The notes under the pieces are model-generated. The model ran no database searches. It was not told where the DNA came from and saw only the letters and a list, made by a program, of their open reading frames with translations. A program made the position numbers and the translations under genes. From positions 1-64,000 of the forward strand of contig LDOQ01000166.1 in assembly GCA_001887945.1 (NCBI GenBank): 64,000 nt of DNA. Direction: 5' to 3'. The DNA comes from Spraguea lophii (taxonomy: Eukaryota > Microsporidia > Spragueidae). Below are positions 46,800-57,665 of this stretch, in pieces. Position 1 is the stretch's first letter; each line of letters starts with the position of its first letter.

Positions 46800-48554
46800 A
46801 TGAAGAATTTCAAAGATTATGAAGATCAAATAATAAATATAATATCGAGAAACAAAGTGACAATTATATCTGGACCTACTGGTTGTGGTAAATCTACGAT
46901 TATTCCACAAATTCTTTCAAAAAAGTTTGCACACAAAAAAATCGTTATGATAGAACCAAGACGTATTGCAGTAAGTTCTTTATTTAATTTTTTACAAAAT
47001 AAAATACAGAATATAGGATATAAAATGAGATTTAATAAAAAAATAAATAAAAATACAAAAGTAACAATTATGACGGATGGTATGTTTATCAATGAATTAT
47101 TGGATGGAAGATTGAATGAATATGATTATGTTATTTTAGATGAAATACACGAACGATCGATTCGAATAGATTGTATTATTTCGATTTTAAAAAATAGTAA
47201 TTGGAAAGGAAAATTAATTCTTATGAGTGCAACGATAGAACAAGAAAAACTTATAAAATATTTTAATGCTGAAGTGTTTGAATTTAAAGAAAAAGGATAT
47301 AAAGCAAATGTTTTTTATGAAGATGAGCCGATACAGGATTATATTAATGAATCATATTTGAAAGTAAAGAAAATATTGGAAGAAGAAGAAAAAAATAGAG
47401 ATGAGATAGATAATATTTTTGAAGATAACGAAGAGAAGAATAAAGAGAAAAAAGACATTTTAATATTTTTACCGGGTGAAGAGGATATAAATGAACTTTT
47501 TAAACTTTTGAAAAGAATACCAGCAATTAAAGCTTATAAAATACATTCTACTTTGACTGATAAAGAACAAAATAAAATATTTGAAGAAACTAAATTTAAG
47601 AAAGTCATATTATCAACCAATATCTGTGAAACATCCGTAACAATACCAGGAATAAGATATGTGATAGATTGTGGTCTTTATAAAACCAAAATTTATGATG
47701 AAATAGATTATATGGGGATAAAAGAGATTACAATAGAATCTGCTGAACAAAGAAAAGGTCGATGTAACAGATTAGGTGAAGGACATTGTTATAGATTGTA
47801 TACAGAAGAAAAATACACATCACTCAAACATAATATTCCAGAAATAATGCAAAGTGATTTATCTTATCTCTTCTTATCTTTGATAAAATTTGGAATAAAT
47901 ATTTTGAACACAGAATACGTAGATAAGCCATCATTGAAGAATGTAAATCAATCATTGAAATTTTTATTACAAATATGTGCAATAACTATGAAAAATAATA
48001 TTTTTGAAATAACAAAATATGGAGAAGAATTGGTGAAATTACCTTTAGATATAAAAATGGGAAACTTTTTTTTAACATCAAAAAAATATAATTGCGCGAA
48101 ACATTGCGCACTGCTGATTTCCGTAATAAGTCAAGAAAACTTTAATTTTTTTGAAGATTTAAAAAACAAGAAAAATAAAGATGATATCTTGTATTTAATT
48201 GATACAGTAGAAGCTTATTTGGTAGCAAATAATAAGTTGGACTTCTGTAGAGAATATAAATTAAATATGAAAGCTATGATAAGAGCAGAATTAATCTATG
48301 AAGATTTAAAAAGACGAATCAATCATAAAGATTCTGATATAAAAAATTTACAAAAAACATTTTGTGAAGCTTTTAGACATAATAAAGCCCAGTCAATGAA
48401 AGATGGGTCATATATTATGTTAGAAACACAAAAACAAATATTTATACATCCCAAATCATCATATTTTAGAAAAAGATGTAAATTTATAACATTTTTAAAT
48501 GTTTTACAGACCACAAAGCCGTACGCTAAAATTATAACAAAATTTTTACAATAA
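46800..48554 (+). CDS. DEAH-type RNA helicase (DEIH variant)
   Basis: This SF2 RNA helicase has motif I GPTGCGKST (25-33), motif II DEIH (114-117) and motif III SAT (143-145). Motif IV LIFLPGEEDI lies at about 221-230, and STNICETSVTIPG lies at about 272-284. Motif VI appears as QRKGRCNR (317-324) instead of QRxGRAGR. A winged-helix/HA2 region and an OB-like end follow. At 584 aa the N-terminal extensions and part of the C-terminus are missing, so this is close to a core enzyme. DEIH with a truncated tail resembles the DHX9/DHX36-type group more than Prp43, but the exact orthologue (splicing, ribosome assembly) is not clear. Confidence 0.88.
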   Translation: MKNFKDYEDQIINIISRNKVTIISGPTGCGKSTIIPQILSKKFAHKKIVMIEPRRIAVSSLFNFLQNKIQNIGYKMRFNKKINKNTKVTIMTDGMFINELLDGRLNEYDYVILDEIHERSIRIDCIISILKNSNWKGKLILMSATIEQEKLIKYFNAEVFEFKEKGYKANVFYEDEPIQDYINESYLKVKKILEEEEKNRDEIDNIFEDNEEKNKEKKDILIFLPGEEDINELFKLLKRIPAIKAYKIHSTLTDKEQNKIFEETKFKKVILSTNICETSVTIPGIRYVIDCGLYKTKIYDEIDYMGIKEITIESAEQRKGRCNRLGEGHCYRLYTEEKYTSLKHNIPEIMQSDLSYLFLSLIKFGINILNTEYVDKPSLKNVNQSLKFLLQICAITMKNNIFEITKYGEELVKLPLDIKMGNFFLTSKKYNCAKHCALLISVISQENFNFFEDLKNKKNKDDILYLIDTVEAYLVANNKLDFCREYKLNMKAMIRAELIYEDLKRRINHKDSDIKNLQKTFCEAFRHNKAQSMKDGSYIMLETQKQIFIHPKSSYFRKRCKFITFLNVLQTTKPYAKIITKFLQ

Positions 48555-48626
48555 ATATTTTATGTTTTATATCCGAATTACCGAATAAATTATTATTATA
48601 TTTTATATTTAGAATTACAATTTATT

Positions 48627-49553
48627 TTACACATCAAAGGAATCTTCTTCTTTATAATTTTTAGGAAAAGCTATTCCATCACCTACGGAAGTAAATGACG
48701 GTAATACCCAATCTTTTTTTGTATGTCCGAAAACTTGTATCCAATTTTCTCTTTTTCCCAAGTTATATGGATTAAGTACATATCTATCTTTACTTTCGGT
48801 ATATGATAATAATGGACCTTCTTGGAAAATATTTATAGCATGTGTATCTCCATTTAATATTTCGTCTAACGCTAAATTTTCTACTGTAGTTTCATTCATG
48901 GAAATCAATTTTGTGTGAAATGATATAAAATACGTTGATACACAGAAATCAATAAAATTAAAAACGATCGAAATAATATAATTTGTTTTATATCTTCCTC
49001 TAGAATTACTTTTAAAGATACCAAACATTAACACAACCACATTGAAGAGTGTGAATATGGAATTCAATACCAAAAAATTATAAAAAAATTTATAATTGTG
49101 GAAAGCAATACAAGTACCTAATGGAAAACAGTGGTGATCCATCTTTAAATAACATTTTCTACAAAAAGAACAATGGTGTGATCGTGGTGGCTTATAAGTA
49201 TTACACACATTACATATTTGTATAGATTTTATTTTCTTTTTCATTATTTCTTGTTCAACAAAAGGATTAACATCTTCCAATGATACCTCTATTTTATCTG
49301 ACTGAATATGGGGAAATTTATTTATAGTACTTTCATCTTCAGTAGAGAGGATACGCATGTAAAATATCATAGTATACAAAAGAATAAAATGGAAAATCAA
49401 AAATAATATAATGTCAAACACATGTTCTAACTTATGATCATCTATACAATATAATCCTACAAATACACAGTATGAATATATAGTGATTACAGGAATTATC
49501 GAGGACATTAATGCTGAAATAAAATTTTTGCGAATAATATTTCCTTCAAACAT
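48627..49553 (-). CDS. DHHC palmitoyltransferase
   Basis: Protein S-acyltransferase of internal membranes. The 308-residue protein has four hydrophobic segments (about 14-36, 46-67, 150-175, 188-210). A DHHC cysteine-rich domain lies between the second and third: CNVCNTYKPPRSHHCSFCRKCYL (in outline), then DHHC at 139-142. The residues after DHHC are FPLGTC, where the consensus has PWVNNC. The last Cys is kept, but the surrounding residues are unusual. Catalytic Cys142 is present. The convergent neighbour is the helicase, 72 bp away. Confidence 0.88.
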   Translation of the reverse strand: MFEGNIIRKNFISALMSSIIPVITIYSYCVFVGLYCIDDHKLEHVFDIILFLIFHFILLYTMIFYMRILSTEDESTINKFPHIQSDKIEVSLEDVNPFVEQEIMKKKIKSIQICNVCNTYKPPRSHHCSFCRKCYLKMDHHCFPLGTCIAFHNYKFFYNFLVLNSIFTLFNVVVLMFGIFKSNSRGRYKTNYIISIVFNFIDFCVSTYFISFHTKLISMNETTVENLALDEILNGDTHAINIFQEGPLLSYTESKDRYVLNPYNLGKRENWIQVFGHTKKDWVLPSFTSVGDGIAFPKNYKEEDSFDV

Positions 49554-50073
49554 GTTGGATTATAATTTGAAAAAATAAAAAAACAAACATTATGATTTGT
49601 TGATATATGAAATATAATATATCATTTAAAAAAATATATCGAATATTCTATTTGAAATATATATATGAAATTTTATGGATCCTTTGCAATCGATATTTTT
49701 AATAAAAAATGTTTTTCAATCATAGATATAAAATACCAAATAAAAATATTTTATATGTTAAATGTTGATAGGTAAATTTGTATATAAAATAAAATGATTT
49801 TTTTATGTGATCATTAAATTTATTTAACACGTTCACAATATATTATAATTTATAAAATATATTTAGATATTAATTTATTTTGTTTTATTTACAAACAAAA
49901 AATAAACCAAAAAAAGTAAATTTGAAATGAATGCACTTTTTTATCAAAAGTTGAAATATATAAAAAATAATGTAAATGATATATTTATATTTTTATTTTT
50001 GTAGTTCTTTTATATAAAAACTTTTACCTTTCAAAAATATCCCTTTTTCTAAAAATTTTTATCTGGAGGGATA
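49554..50073. other. Divergent intergenic, nothing recognised
   Basis: AT-rich 520-bp spacer between the DHHC and C2H2 genes. No SINE block or frame found. Confidence 0.5.
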
Positions 50074-50553
50074 ATGAAGTGTTTATGGCAAGATTGTTCA
50101 TATGAAAATGAAAACATAGATGAATTTTGCGATCATATTATAAAGCATACTGATGTATTTGAGAGTACGTGGTATTGCAAATGGAAAGATTGTCCAAAAT
50201 ATGGTTTAGCACAGATAAACAAGTATGCATTACATGCTCATTTAAAAAGACATATCGGCGATAGGCCTTTTAAATGTGAAATATGTTCAAAATCATATAG
50301 TAGATCAGAAGCATTGAAAAATCATGTAGTAAGACATAAATTAATACGGAAAGAAAACGATGAATTATTAGCTAAGGTTAGTACATTAACTCTTATATTA
50401 GATAGATATAAAATTAAAGTTAAAGAAGAAAAAGAATTAAGAAAAAATATGATAAATAACATAAATAATTTAACTGATGAAATTGTAAAAAATAAAGTGT
50501 TAAAAGAAAATGGTTCTAAACGAAGTCATTGGAATGATTATTTAGAAAAATAA
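50074..50553 (+). CDS. Three-finger C2H2 zinc-finger protein with coiled coil
   Basis: The 159-residue product has three fingers: C3/C8/H21/H25, C35/C40/H56/H60 and C68/C71/H84/H88. The linker IGDRPFKCEIC is of the TGEKPF type, and the fingers resemble Gli/Zap1-like pairs. Residues of about 95-145 form a Lys/Glu-rich coiled coil that could dimerise. It is a likely DNA-binding regulator, with unknown targets. GGAGGGATA precedes ATG, so this gene uses the GGG form of the start-proximal motif. Confidence 0.85.
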   Translation: MKCLWQDCSYENENIDEFCDHIIKHTDVFESTWYCKWKDCPKYGLAQINKYALHAHLKRHIGDRPFKCEICSKSYSRSEALKNHVVRHKLIRKENDELLAKVSTLTLILDRYKIKVKEEKELRKNMINNINNLTDEIVKNKVLKENGSKRSHWNDYLEK

Positions 50554-50680
50554 AATAATAAATAAATAATTTTCTATTATATTTTATTTGTAAAATTATC
50601 TGGGTTATAACAGATTTTTTGTGTAGTTTTAAAATATATAACCATCATGCATTATATACTATCCAATACAAACTAAACAA

Positions 50681-50753
50681 GCCTCGTTAGCTCAGTCGGT
50701 AGAGCGTTCGGCTTTTAACCGAAATGTCGGGGGTTCGAGTCCCCCACGAGGCG
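50681..50753 (+). tRNA. tRNA-Lys (anticodon UUU)
   Basis: Acceptor GCCTCGT/ACGAGGC with discriminator G, D arm GCTC/GAGC, and anticodon stem TTCGG/CCGAA with loop CTTTTAA giving TTT. The T arm is GGGGG-TTCGAGT-CCCCC. The A box TAGCTCAGTCGG and B box GGTTCGAGTCC are intact. There is no intron. Confidence 0.97.
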
Positions 50754-50882
50754 AACTTTTTTGCTAAAAATAAAATTGTTAAAAAATACTTTTAACGTAA
50801 TAGATAACTCTAATTTTTTGTGTATCAAAAAGAAAACAACAAATATCTTTTTAAAGAAATAGAAATTACTTGAAAATAACGT

Positions 50883-51800
50883 TTATTGTTTTTTGACATA
50901 AAATACCATTGAAGGTTCAATATCTTTTAAATCCGGATTTTTACGCTTAATAACACCATTCTCCACATTCATCCATATTTTATCAACCTTTATAAATAAA
51001 TCATTATTCCCATAAATAAAAGACCTCAACTCATAATCTTCTTTTTGTATTCTTAAATTTTCATCCAAATTTATTTTTCCTTTAACATTAAAAACGAATG
51101 CCAATGGAAATCTTATTATTTTATAATTATCATGAATACGCTCCAAAGTTTTTTTAAATAACGACGTAATACTTTTAGCCGAATCATCACATTTTAATTC
51201 TATTACATCCATATCCTCATTAACGATTATTTTATTATGTTCCCTATCCCTATCTTCCTTTTCCACACAACAATGAAATATTTCCACCAACGGAGAATAT
51301 TCAAATATTTTTTTATCCACCGTCTTAATATTTTCATTTACCTGCATCCATACTTTTTTTTCAAAAAACAAAAATGATGTAATTTCATCGTTCAATTCAC
51401 CTATAATTTTTTTAAAAACACTATCAAGATTACAATTTTTATCTTTCCCACAAAATTCTTCTATCGCTCTATAATTAGAATCCATATTATTCAACGCCAC
51501 AATATTATAAAAATATCTCAACAATTTATATTCATGCATCTTCTTTTTATATTTTACACACATATTTTCTATAAAATTATAAAATGGCTGAATATTAAGT
51601 ATACAATTAAGAATATTAAATCTATTGTGTAATTTGAAGTCGGTAGCAACAAATAAATTACCAGTAAATAATTTATTACCAAATGCCTTTTCGGATTTTT
51701 GTAATGTTATTTCACTCTTTCGCTCTTGTTCTTGATGTATAAGTTTATATTCGGCTTCAGGAGACATTCCTTGAATAAAAAACACAGATTGATTTTCCAT
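50883..51800 (-). CDS. Possible degenerate ubiquitin-specific-protease fold
   Basis: The 305-residue protein has NRFNILNCILNIQPFYNFIE near residue 59. This recalls the USP entry motif G-L-x-N-x-G-N-x-x-[YF]-x-N-x-x-[LI]-Q-x-L, but without the catalytic Cys context. The end (about 225-305) reads FPLAFVFNVKG, YELRSFIYG, IWMNVENGVI and then MVFYVKK. This fits the USP pattern of an R-F-like strand, Y-x-L, W and a final Y-x-L-x-Y-x-R, without the catalytic His of G-H-Y. If correct, it is a pseudoenzyme like the Usp39/Pan2 type. This is a by-eye inference. CATATAAAAGGGATA on plus gives ATCCC close to ATG. Confidence 0.5.
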   Translation of the reverse strand: MENQSVFFIQGMSPEAEYKLIHQEQERKSEITLQKSEKAFGNKLFTGNLFVATDFKLHNRFNILNCILNIQPFYNFIENMCVKYKKKMHEYKLLRYFYNIVALNNMDSNYRAIEEFCGKDKNCNLDSVFKKIIGELNDEITSFLFFEKKVWMQVNENIKTVDKKIFEYSPLVEIFHCCVEKEDRDREHNKIIVNEDMDVIELKCDDSAKSITSLFKKTLERIHDNYKIIRFPLAFVFNVKGKINLDENLRIQKEDYELRSFIYGNNDLFIKVDKIWMNVENGVIKRKNPDLKDIEPSMVFYVKKQ

Positions 51801-52534
51801 ATAAAAGGGATAATAAAATTATTTTTTTTTTATGAAACTTCTCAATAAATGTTTCATTATAAAGAAATGATAAGAAGATAACTAAAAATTTCATTATAAA
51901 AGAATGATAAGAATGATAGAAATAAAATTTATATCTTAATTAGGTAAAAAGAAACAATAGAAACAAATATCTATTATTACATTTAAATATAATCTGAACC
52001 AAGAATAAGAAAATATCAACTAAAAAAATTATTATTCGCTTCAATAATCAAATACAAGATAACTAATTAAAGTTTTTTAAAAAAATATTTTATTTTATTC
52101 ATTATGATAATTCTTTTTATTTAAAATCTGATAACTGTTTATCAAAGGATAATGTATAAATAATATTTATATGTTACTATACAATAATATATAAGTTTAA
52201 GATGAGATTAATACAACTACTCTTACTTAGGAACATAAGAAAATATATTATTTAATATTATATTGAAATTTTAGAATCTGTTTATCATAGATTAATATCT
52301 AAAATATAAATAAAGAACAGAATATTTCTTATTCTCCTAATTTTCATTGATAATGTATAATTGGATATAATTTATTAACACCTATCATATAACATATAAT
52401 ACAAAATAATAATATCCTAAATAATATAAATTATAATATTTTTATCTTCCTCTCTTATAATTATAAATCATAAAAAATATCCTAAATAATATAAATTTTG
52501 AATATTTAAAATTTTCCAAATAATTCATCCCAAA
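51801..52534. other. Divergent intergenic with short direct repeats
   Basis: TTTCATTATAAAGAAATGATA (about 51855) recurs about 38 bp later as TTTCATTATAAAAGAATGATA. AATATCCTAAATAATATAAA occurs at 52411 and again at 52476. No gene is visible. Confidence 0.5.
52411..52497. repeat. Direct repeat of 22 bp, 65 bp apart
   Basis: Positions 52411-52432 and 52476-52497 are identical (start AATATCCTAAATAATATAAA). They flank a pyrimidine-rich patch just upstream of the 52535 gene. Confidence 0.6.
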
Positions 52535-54148
52535 ATGATATTTAAAGAAAATAAAAAAATATTTTTAAAAGATAATACAATTTACATTCACAAAGGAAAT
52601 AATATTTATAAAATAGAAAATAAACATCAAACAAATTATATAGAAACTATAAATAATTGTACAAAAGTTGATCATCAACCAGAATATATAGAAATTATAA
52701 ATAATTGTACAGAAATTGATATAAATGAAAATATTATTTTTTATAATAATAAAGAATTAAAAATATTATATTTACATACAAATAAAGAAAAGCTTATAAT
52801 AGAAGATAAAGATATTATAGATTTTAAAGAATATACAAATATTATTGTTATATTAAAGAAAGATAAGCTTATAATATATAATAAAGAAGATGAAAATAAC
52901 GGTAATAGTAGTGATAATGGTAATAATAGTAAAGATAATAATGATAACAGTAACAATAAAGATAATATTATAATACATAATAAAGATAACAATAATAATA
53001 TAATATATAAAGAAATAATATTAGAAGAATATATTTATTATAAAATAAAAGAAGATGGATTTTATTTCTTCAATGGAAAAGAAATAAAAGTAAAATATTA
53101 CAACAATACAACAATAACCATTATAAAAAATAATAATATTAAATATTTTGATATTTTTAAAAATAAATTAGCTATAGCAGATAAAAGTAATAAAATACAT
53201 TTATACAACATAGAATATAATAAAGATGATAGTAATAGTAATGATGGTGATAAAGAGATTGATAGTAATAATAAAGATAATGGTGATAAAGAGATTGATA
53301 GTAATAATAATACTACTAATAATCATACTATCACTACTACTAATACTACTACCAATAACAATATTGTTATTACAACTATTATATCACCATTGCATATAAA
53401 CGATAGTAAAATTATAAATATAATTTTATCAGAATTTCTAATAGTAGTAGATAATACTAAGATTATAAAATATGAATATATTACATCTAAAAAGAAATAT
53501 ATAAAATATAATGGTAAATACAAAGATATAAAAATAAATAAATATAATATGATATTTTTATCAACAGTAGAATATATTATTTTTAATAGAAAAAGTGAGA
53601 ATATAGAAAGAGAATATATTACCACAGATTTTAAAATATATAATTATATTAAAGAATTTAAGATTAACAAGAATATTGAATATCATAATAATTGTGATAG
53701 TAATAATAAAGATGATGGTAATTGTGATAGTAACACTATTATTAACAACAATAATACTACTACTAATACTACCACTACCAATACTATTAATACTACTAAT
53801 ACTACTAACAATATAACTACTATCTACAATAAAAAGAATGATATAATATTATCAAATAATATATCTATAAAGAATATATTAAACAATAATATTGATATTC
53901 TTAATAGAACATTAATTTATACAAAAGATAAAATGTTATTCTTTTATTCTGTTGATAAAAAAATTATTTATAAAATTTATATATTTGATTATTTTATAGA
54001 AGGAATAGAATATGATGGTGATTTATTATTAAAGAAAAAAAATATATATAATAAATATAAAATAGAAGATGATTTAATATTTATAGAAAAAATAAATAAT
54101 GTGAAGGAGAAGAGTAAAGTAAAATTAAATAAAATAATAAAAATTTAA
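52535..54148 (+). CDS. Unknown Asn-rich protein, probable beta-propeller
   Basis: The 537-residue product consists of alternating short strands (for example IFLKDNTIYIHKGNNIYKIE, IIVILKKDKLIIYNK, FKNKLAIADKSNKIHLYNIE) in the style of a WD40-like propeller. Two or three Asn/Asp/Thr low-complexity inserts interrupt it (about 125-155, 235-285, 390-430). A duplicated unit GDKEIDSNN occurs in the second insert, and near the N-terminus YIE-INNCT occurs twice. I recognise no family. CATCCCAAA precedes ATG, which supports the start. Confidence 0.6.
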   Translation: MIFKENKKIFLKDNTIYIHKGNNIYKIENKHQTNYIETINNCTKVDHQPEYIEIINNCTEIDINENIIFYNNKELKILYLHTNKEKLIIEDKDIIDFKEYTNIIVILKKDKLIIYNKEDENNGNSSDNGNNSKDNNDNSNNKDNIIIHNKDNNNNIIYKEIILEEYIYYKIKEDGFYFFNGKEIKVKYYNNTTITIIKNNNIKYFDIFKNKLAIADKSNKIHLYNIEYNKDDSNSNDGDKEIDSNNKDNGDKEIDSNNNTTNNHTITTTNTTTNNNIVITTIISPLHINDSKIINIILSEFLIVVDNTKIIKYEYITSKKKYIKYNGKYKDIKINKYNMIFLSTVEYIIFNRKSENIEREYITTDFKIYNYIKEFKINKNIEYHNNCDSNNKDDGNCDSNTIINNNNTTTNTTTTNTINTTNTTNNITTIYNKKNDIILSNNISIKNILNNNIDILNRTLIYTKDKMLFFYSVDKKIIYKIYIFDYFIEGIEYDGDLLLKKKNIYNKYKIEDDLIFIEKINNVKEKSKVKLNKIIKI

Positions 54149-54424
54149 ATTTAAATGTTTTATAATTTTATAGTAGTAGTATTGATGTTTTATAGTGTTA
54201 TTATTTTATGTTTTATAACTATATCCTCTCTTATATTTCATTTTCTATCTTATAAATATATTCCCTCTTATATCCTTTCGTATACATAATCTTCAATCTT
54301 ATAATTATATCATATACATCACTAATATGTGTTTTAGACTTCTTTATCTCTTAGTTTCATTTTGTAATATATTTTATATTCTTAAATTATATAATTTATA
54401 AAATACAAAACAACTTGAAGGGCT

Positions 54425-54772
54425 ATGGTAGAAGTGAGTGATAAGAGTGAAGAAGAAAGGATAACATTTAAACGTAAAAGATTGATAAAAAGTATAAAAT
54501 CTCCATTGGGTATGAAAAGAATACGAACGGAAAGAATTCTACCAGTAAAAATATGTGAAGAGAAGAAAAAAAGTTTGGAAGAGAGGTGTTATAAGTGTAA
54601 GAAAAGATTGCTTAGTTATTTACAATTTGCATGTAGGTGTGGGAATAAATATTGTTCTATTCATAGATTTTATGATAAGCATGAGTGTACATTTGATTAT
54701 AAACAAGATAATGTTAAAAAGATGAGTAGGGAAAATGCAAAGATTACATGTGATAAAATTAGTAGAGTATAA
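54425..54772 (+). CDS. AN1-type zinc-finger protein
   Basis: The 115-residue product has a basic N-terminus and one AN1 finger: C55, C58, C70, C72, C77, H80, H86 and C88, in the context RCYKCKKRL, FACRCGNKYCSIHRF, HECTFDY. AN1 proteins (ZFAND5/6, yeast Tmc1-like) bind ubiquitin or the proteasome and respond to stress. No A20 finger precedes it here. GGGCT directly precedes ATG. Confidence 0.88.
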   Translation: MVEVSDKSEEERITFKRKRLIKSIKSPLGMKRIRTERILPVKICEEKKKSLEERCYKCKKRLLSYLQFACRCGNKYCSIHRFYDKHECTFDYKQDNVKKMSRENAKITCDKISRV

Positions 54773-55149
54773 ATAAAACATAATTTATAAAATTGGGAAA
54801 AGAAATGATTATGTGATATTAATAAAATAATTAAAATATATTTTTATCAAATTTAATTGAAATAGTAAATTATTATTAATATGATATTATAATGGTATTA
54901 TGATTATTATTATTATAATGATATTGTTATGTATAAAGATAGTTGATATTTTTTTATAAAATATATTTCCATTGGAATACCAGGATATACGGGAATCATA
55001 AAATGATAGTTAAATTGTTTTATAACAAATTTTTTTGTTTTTCGTTAAAGAAGGGAAAACCTTTCGTTTATCTATTACTAGGATTTTAGGATAATACATT
55101 TCATAGAGAATAATGGTTAAAAGTTTTTATGACAAGAATGCTGATGGAA
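54773..55149. other. Intergenic, nothing recognised
   Basis: AT-rich spacer before SINE copy I. No other structure seen. Confidence 0.45.
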
Positions 55150-55593
55150 AACTTATTTAACTGAACGTTTATGAAGTGGTAACCAAATCTCAAGCTTAAC
55201 GGATTCGAATCACTCACTCATCAAGAAGAATTTTCAAAAAACATAAAAAATAGATGGAGGAAGGAAAAAAGGATTTACGTGGGTTTGATAATGTAATATT
55301 AACCATGTCTTGTACAACGTTCTCACTATTAGGTTAAGTAGTTTTTAGCTAGTGTAATTGTAATTCCTATATTAATTTGTGATGCAGCCACTATTATAAT
55401 AATGAGAAGATCAAAATATTATTAAAGATGATCCAGTGACGATTGTACCATATACAAAGACATAACTCTCCACAACATAAAATAGGATGAGATTAATATA
55501 TATACACGTAAAATTAATTAATACAAGTTTAAGAGGAACCAAAAATCATAAGTTACAACCAACTAGAAAACTTCGATAAATAAAAATCTTATT
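55150..55593 (+). mobile_element. SINE copy I, near full-length, diverged
   Basis: The head is degraded (TGAACGTTTATGAAGTGGTA) but keeps GTGGTAACCAAATC and a B box close to consensus (GATTCGAATCA). Linker, body (AATTTGTGATGCAGCCACTAT, ATAAAATAGGATGAGATTAA) and the end CTTCGATAAATAAAAATCTT follow. It lies 64 bp beyond the 3' end of RNR2. Confidence 0.85.
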
Positions 55594-55656
55594 AAAAAAT
55601 AAAAAATGTTTGAAGAATTAAAAAGAATGGATAAAAATAGCTTATCCGATTTTTAA

Positions 55657-56634
55657 TTAAAAATCTTCGTTGATATCAAATTTCTCGCTTCCTGCTTGAC
55701 CTTTCTTTATTCCCACGTATGGTCTCTGGTATTCTGCGACTCTTTTTTCAAAGAAATTGGTTTTTCCTTGTAAAGATATATTTTCCATGAAATCAAATGG
55801 ATTTTCAGTGTTGTAATGTTTAGAGAATCCTAGATCAACTAAGAGATTGTCAGCCACAAATTCTATGTAATTACACATAGATTTACAGTTCATTCCAATT
55901 AAACTTACGGGTAGACTTTCAGAAACAAATTCTTGTTCAATTGCTACTGCTTCTTTAACTATTTCGATTACTGTTTCATATGGTGCTTTTTCTTCTAAGT
56001 GAGCATTTAAGAGACATGCAAATTCAACATGCACTCCTTCATCTCTACTGATTAATTCATTGGAGAAAGTAAGACCTGGCATTAATCCACGTTTTTTAAG
56101 CCAGAATATGGATGCAAAAGATCCAGAGAAGAAAATACCTTCTACGCACGCAAATGCAATTATTCTTGTAGCAAAACATGATTTTTTATCCGTTATCCAT
56201 TTCATAGTCCAGTCTGCTTTATTTTTAATTGTTGGTATTGTAGAAATTGCGTTAAATAAAAAATCTTTTTTCTCTTGTTCTCTAATATATGTTTCTATTA
56301 GCAATGAGTACATCTCAGAATGTATATTTTCTATCATTATTTGGAATCCATAAACACATCTAGCTTCTGGTATCTGAACTTCCGCTGCAAAATTTTCTAA
56401 AAGATTTTCATTAACAATCCCATCTGATGCTGCAAAAAATGCCAACACATAACTTATAAAATGTCTTTCATCATCATTAAGACCATTCCAATCGTCTAAA
56501 TCATTAGATAAATCTACTTCTTCAGCAGTCCAAAACGATGAAAGTGCCTGCTTATATAAATCCCATATACGATCGTATTTTATTGGAAACAAAACAAATC
56601 TATCTTCAGTTGGTGTCAATAGTGGTTCAGCCAT
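55657..56634 (-). CDS. RNR2: Ribonucleotide reductase small subunit (R2)
   Basis: R2 carries the diiron-tyrosyl radical needed to make dNTPs. The 325-residue sequence has all ligands: D71, E102, H105, E165, E199 and H202, with the radical tyrosine Y109 in ENIHSEMY. The C-terminal peptide ends FDINEDF, which should bind the large subunit. The N-terminal extension of yeast or mouse R2 is absent, so the start [18 protein letters not shown] is close to the fold. ACTCC precedes ATG. The large subunit is not in this window. Confidence 0.97.
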   Translation of the reverse strand: MAEPLLTPTEDRFVLFPIKYDRIWDLYKQALSSFWTAEEVDLSNDLDDWNGLNDDERHFISYVLAFFAASDGIVNENLLENFAAEVQIPEARCVYGFQIMIENIHSEMYSLLIETYIREQEKKDFLFNAISTIPTIKNKADWTMKWITDKKSCFATRIIAFACVEGIFFSGSFASIFWLKKRGLMPGLTFSNELISRDEGVHVEFACLLNAHLEEKAPYETVIEIVKEAVAIEQEFVSESLPVSLIGMNCKSMCNYIEFVADNLLVDLGFSKHYNTENPFDFMENISLQGKTNFFEKRVAEYQRPYVGIKKGQAGSEKFDINEDF

Positions 56635-56975
56635 GGAGTAAAAAATTTGCGAAATATTTATAGCTAAAAACGGTCGAAAAAATCATAAAAAAATAAAAAG
56701 ACTGGAAATTATAATTGATTTTTATAAAAAATAAATGTTAATTGTTTTAAAAATGAACAAGCAGATTAATAGTGTTTATTGTATTTTATAAAGTAAATAA
56801 TATTTTTTTTGTAAATGAATTTTTTTAAGAATAATCAATAATATATTTTAAATTGTTTGTAAATATAAATGTTATATTTTCTATAATTGATATATTTTAA
56901 TTAATTTATAATTTTTCTAATACTAGAACGATAATTCTATTTTGTTTTTATTTTTATTAATTTGTTTTTAATTTT
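56635..56975. other. Intergenic, nothing recognised
   Basis: AT-rich stretch between the RNR2 start and SINE copy J. It presumably holds the RNR2 promoter, but no motif stands out. Confidence 0.45.
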
Positions 56976-57420
56976 AGTTGTTTGGTCTAATGGTCGTGGA
57001 GTGGTAACCAAACCCTGAGCGTGCTGCGTTCGAATCACTCCTATAGAAAAATTTTCACAAAAAGAAATAATAGTAAAAGAATAATAGAGTGGGTGCTCAA
57101 TAGCGTCGCATTGGTTATGCCTTGTACGATGGCCCTATTACTAGATTAAAGCAATATTTAGCTGGTGTATCACAATCCCTGTATTGATTTGTGACCCAAC
57201 CTATACTATGCCAATAAGAAGATCTAAATATCATTAAAGATGATAGAATGATTATTATACCATACGCAAAATCCCAACTCATTGTAACATAAGATAAGAT
57301 TAGTGTATATCTGTAGTTAACCCAGTTAATACGAGCTTAAATGTGTTTTAAAAATTAAAGGTCATAAATTGCGATATATTACAACAGACCAGAAAATTTC
57401 TATAAATAAAATTTCAATAA
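56976..57420 (+). mobile_element. SINE copy J, full-length, moderately diverged
   Basis: The head TTTGGTCTAATGGTCGTGGA (A-box-like) and a good B-box core (GTTCGAATCAC) precede the linker and body. Landmarks are TGATTTGTGACCCAACCTAT, CCATACGCAAAATCCCAA and AACCCAGTTAATACGAGC. The end is TCTATAAATAAAATTTCAAT. Confidence 0.9.
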
Positions 57421-57665
57421 TAAACAAAAGTTTTACTTTTTTTAGCATATAAATATTTTATAAAAATAAAATACCTGATTAAAAATGTGTTTATTTTAAT
57501 AAATAAATAACTTATTATATATAATCACATATATTGAATTAACTAACATACTTAACTGGTTAGGTTATAAATTACTTGGATATTTAGATGTTATATTATA
57601 ATCTTGAATATGTTATAGATAATAAAATATATTTTTAATGAAATTCTATAAAAAAATCTACCCTC

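Noticed and set aside
52741..52992. Minus-strand frame rich in Leu/Ser within the 52535 gene
   Set aside because: Antisense shadow of the Asn/Asp-rich insert.
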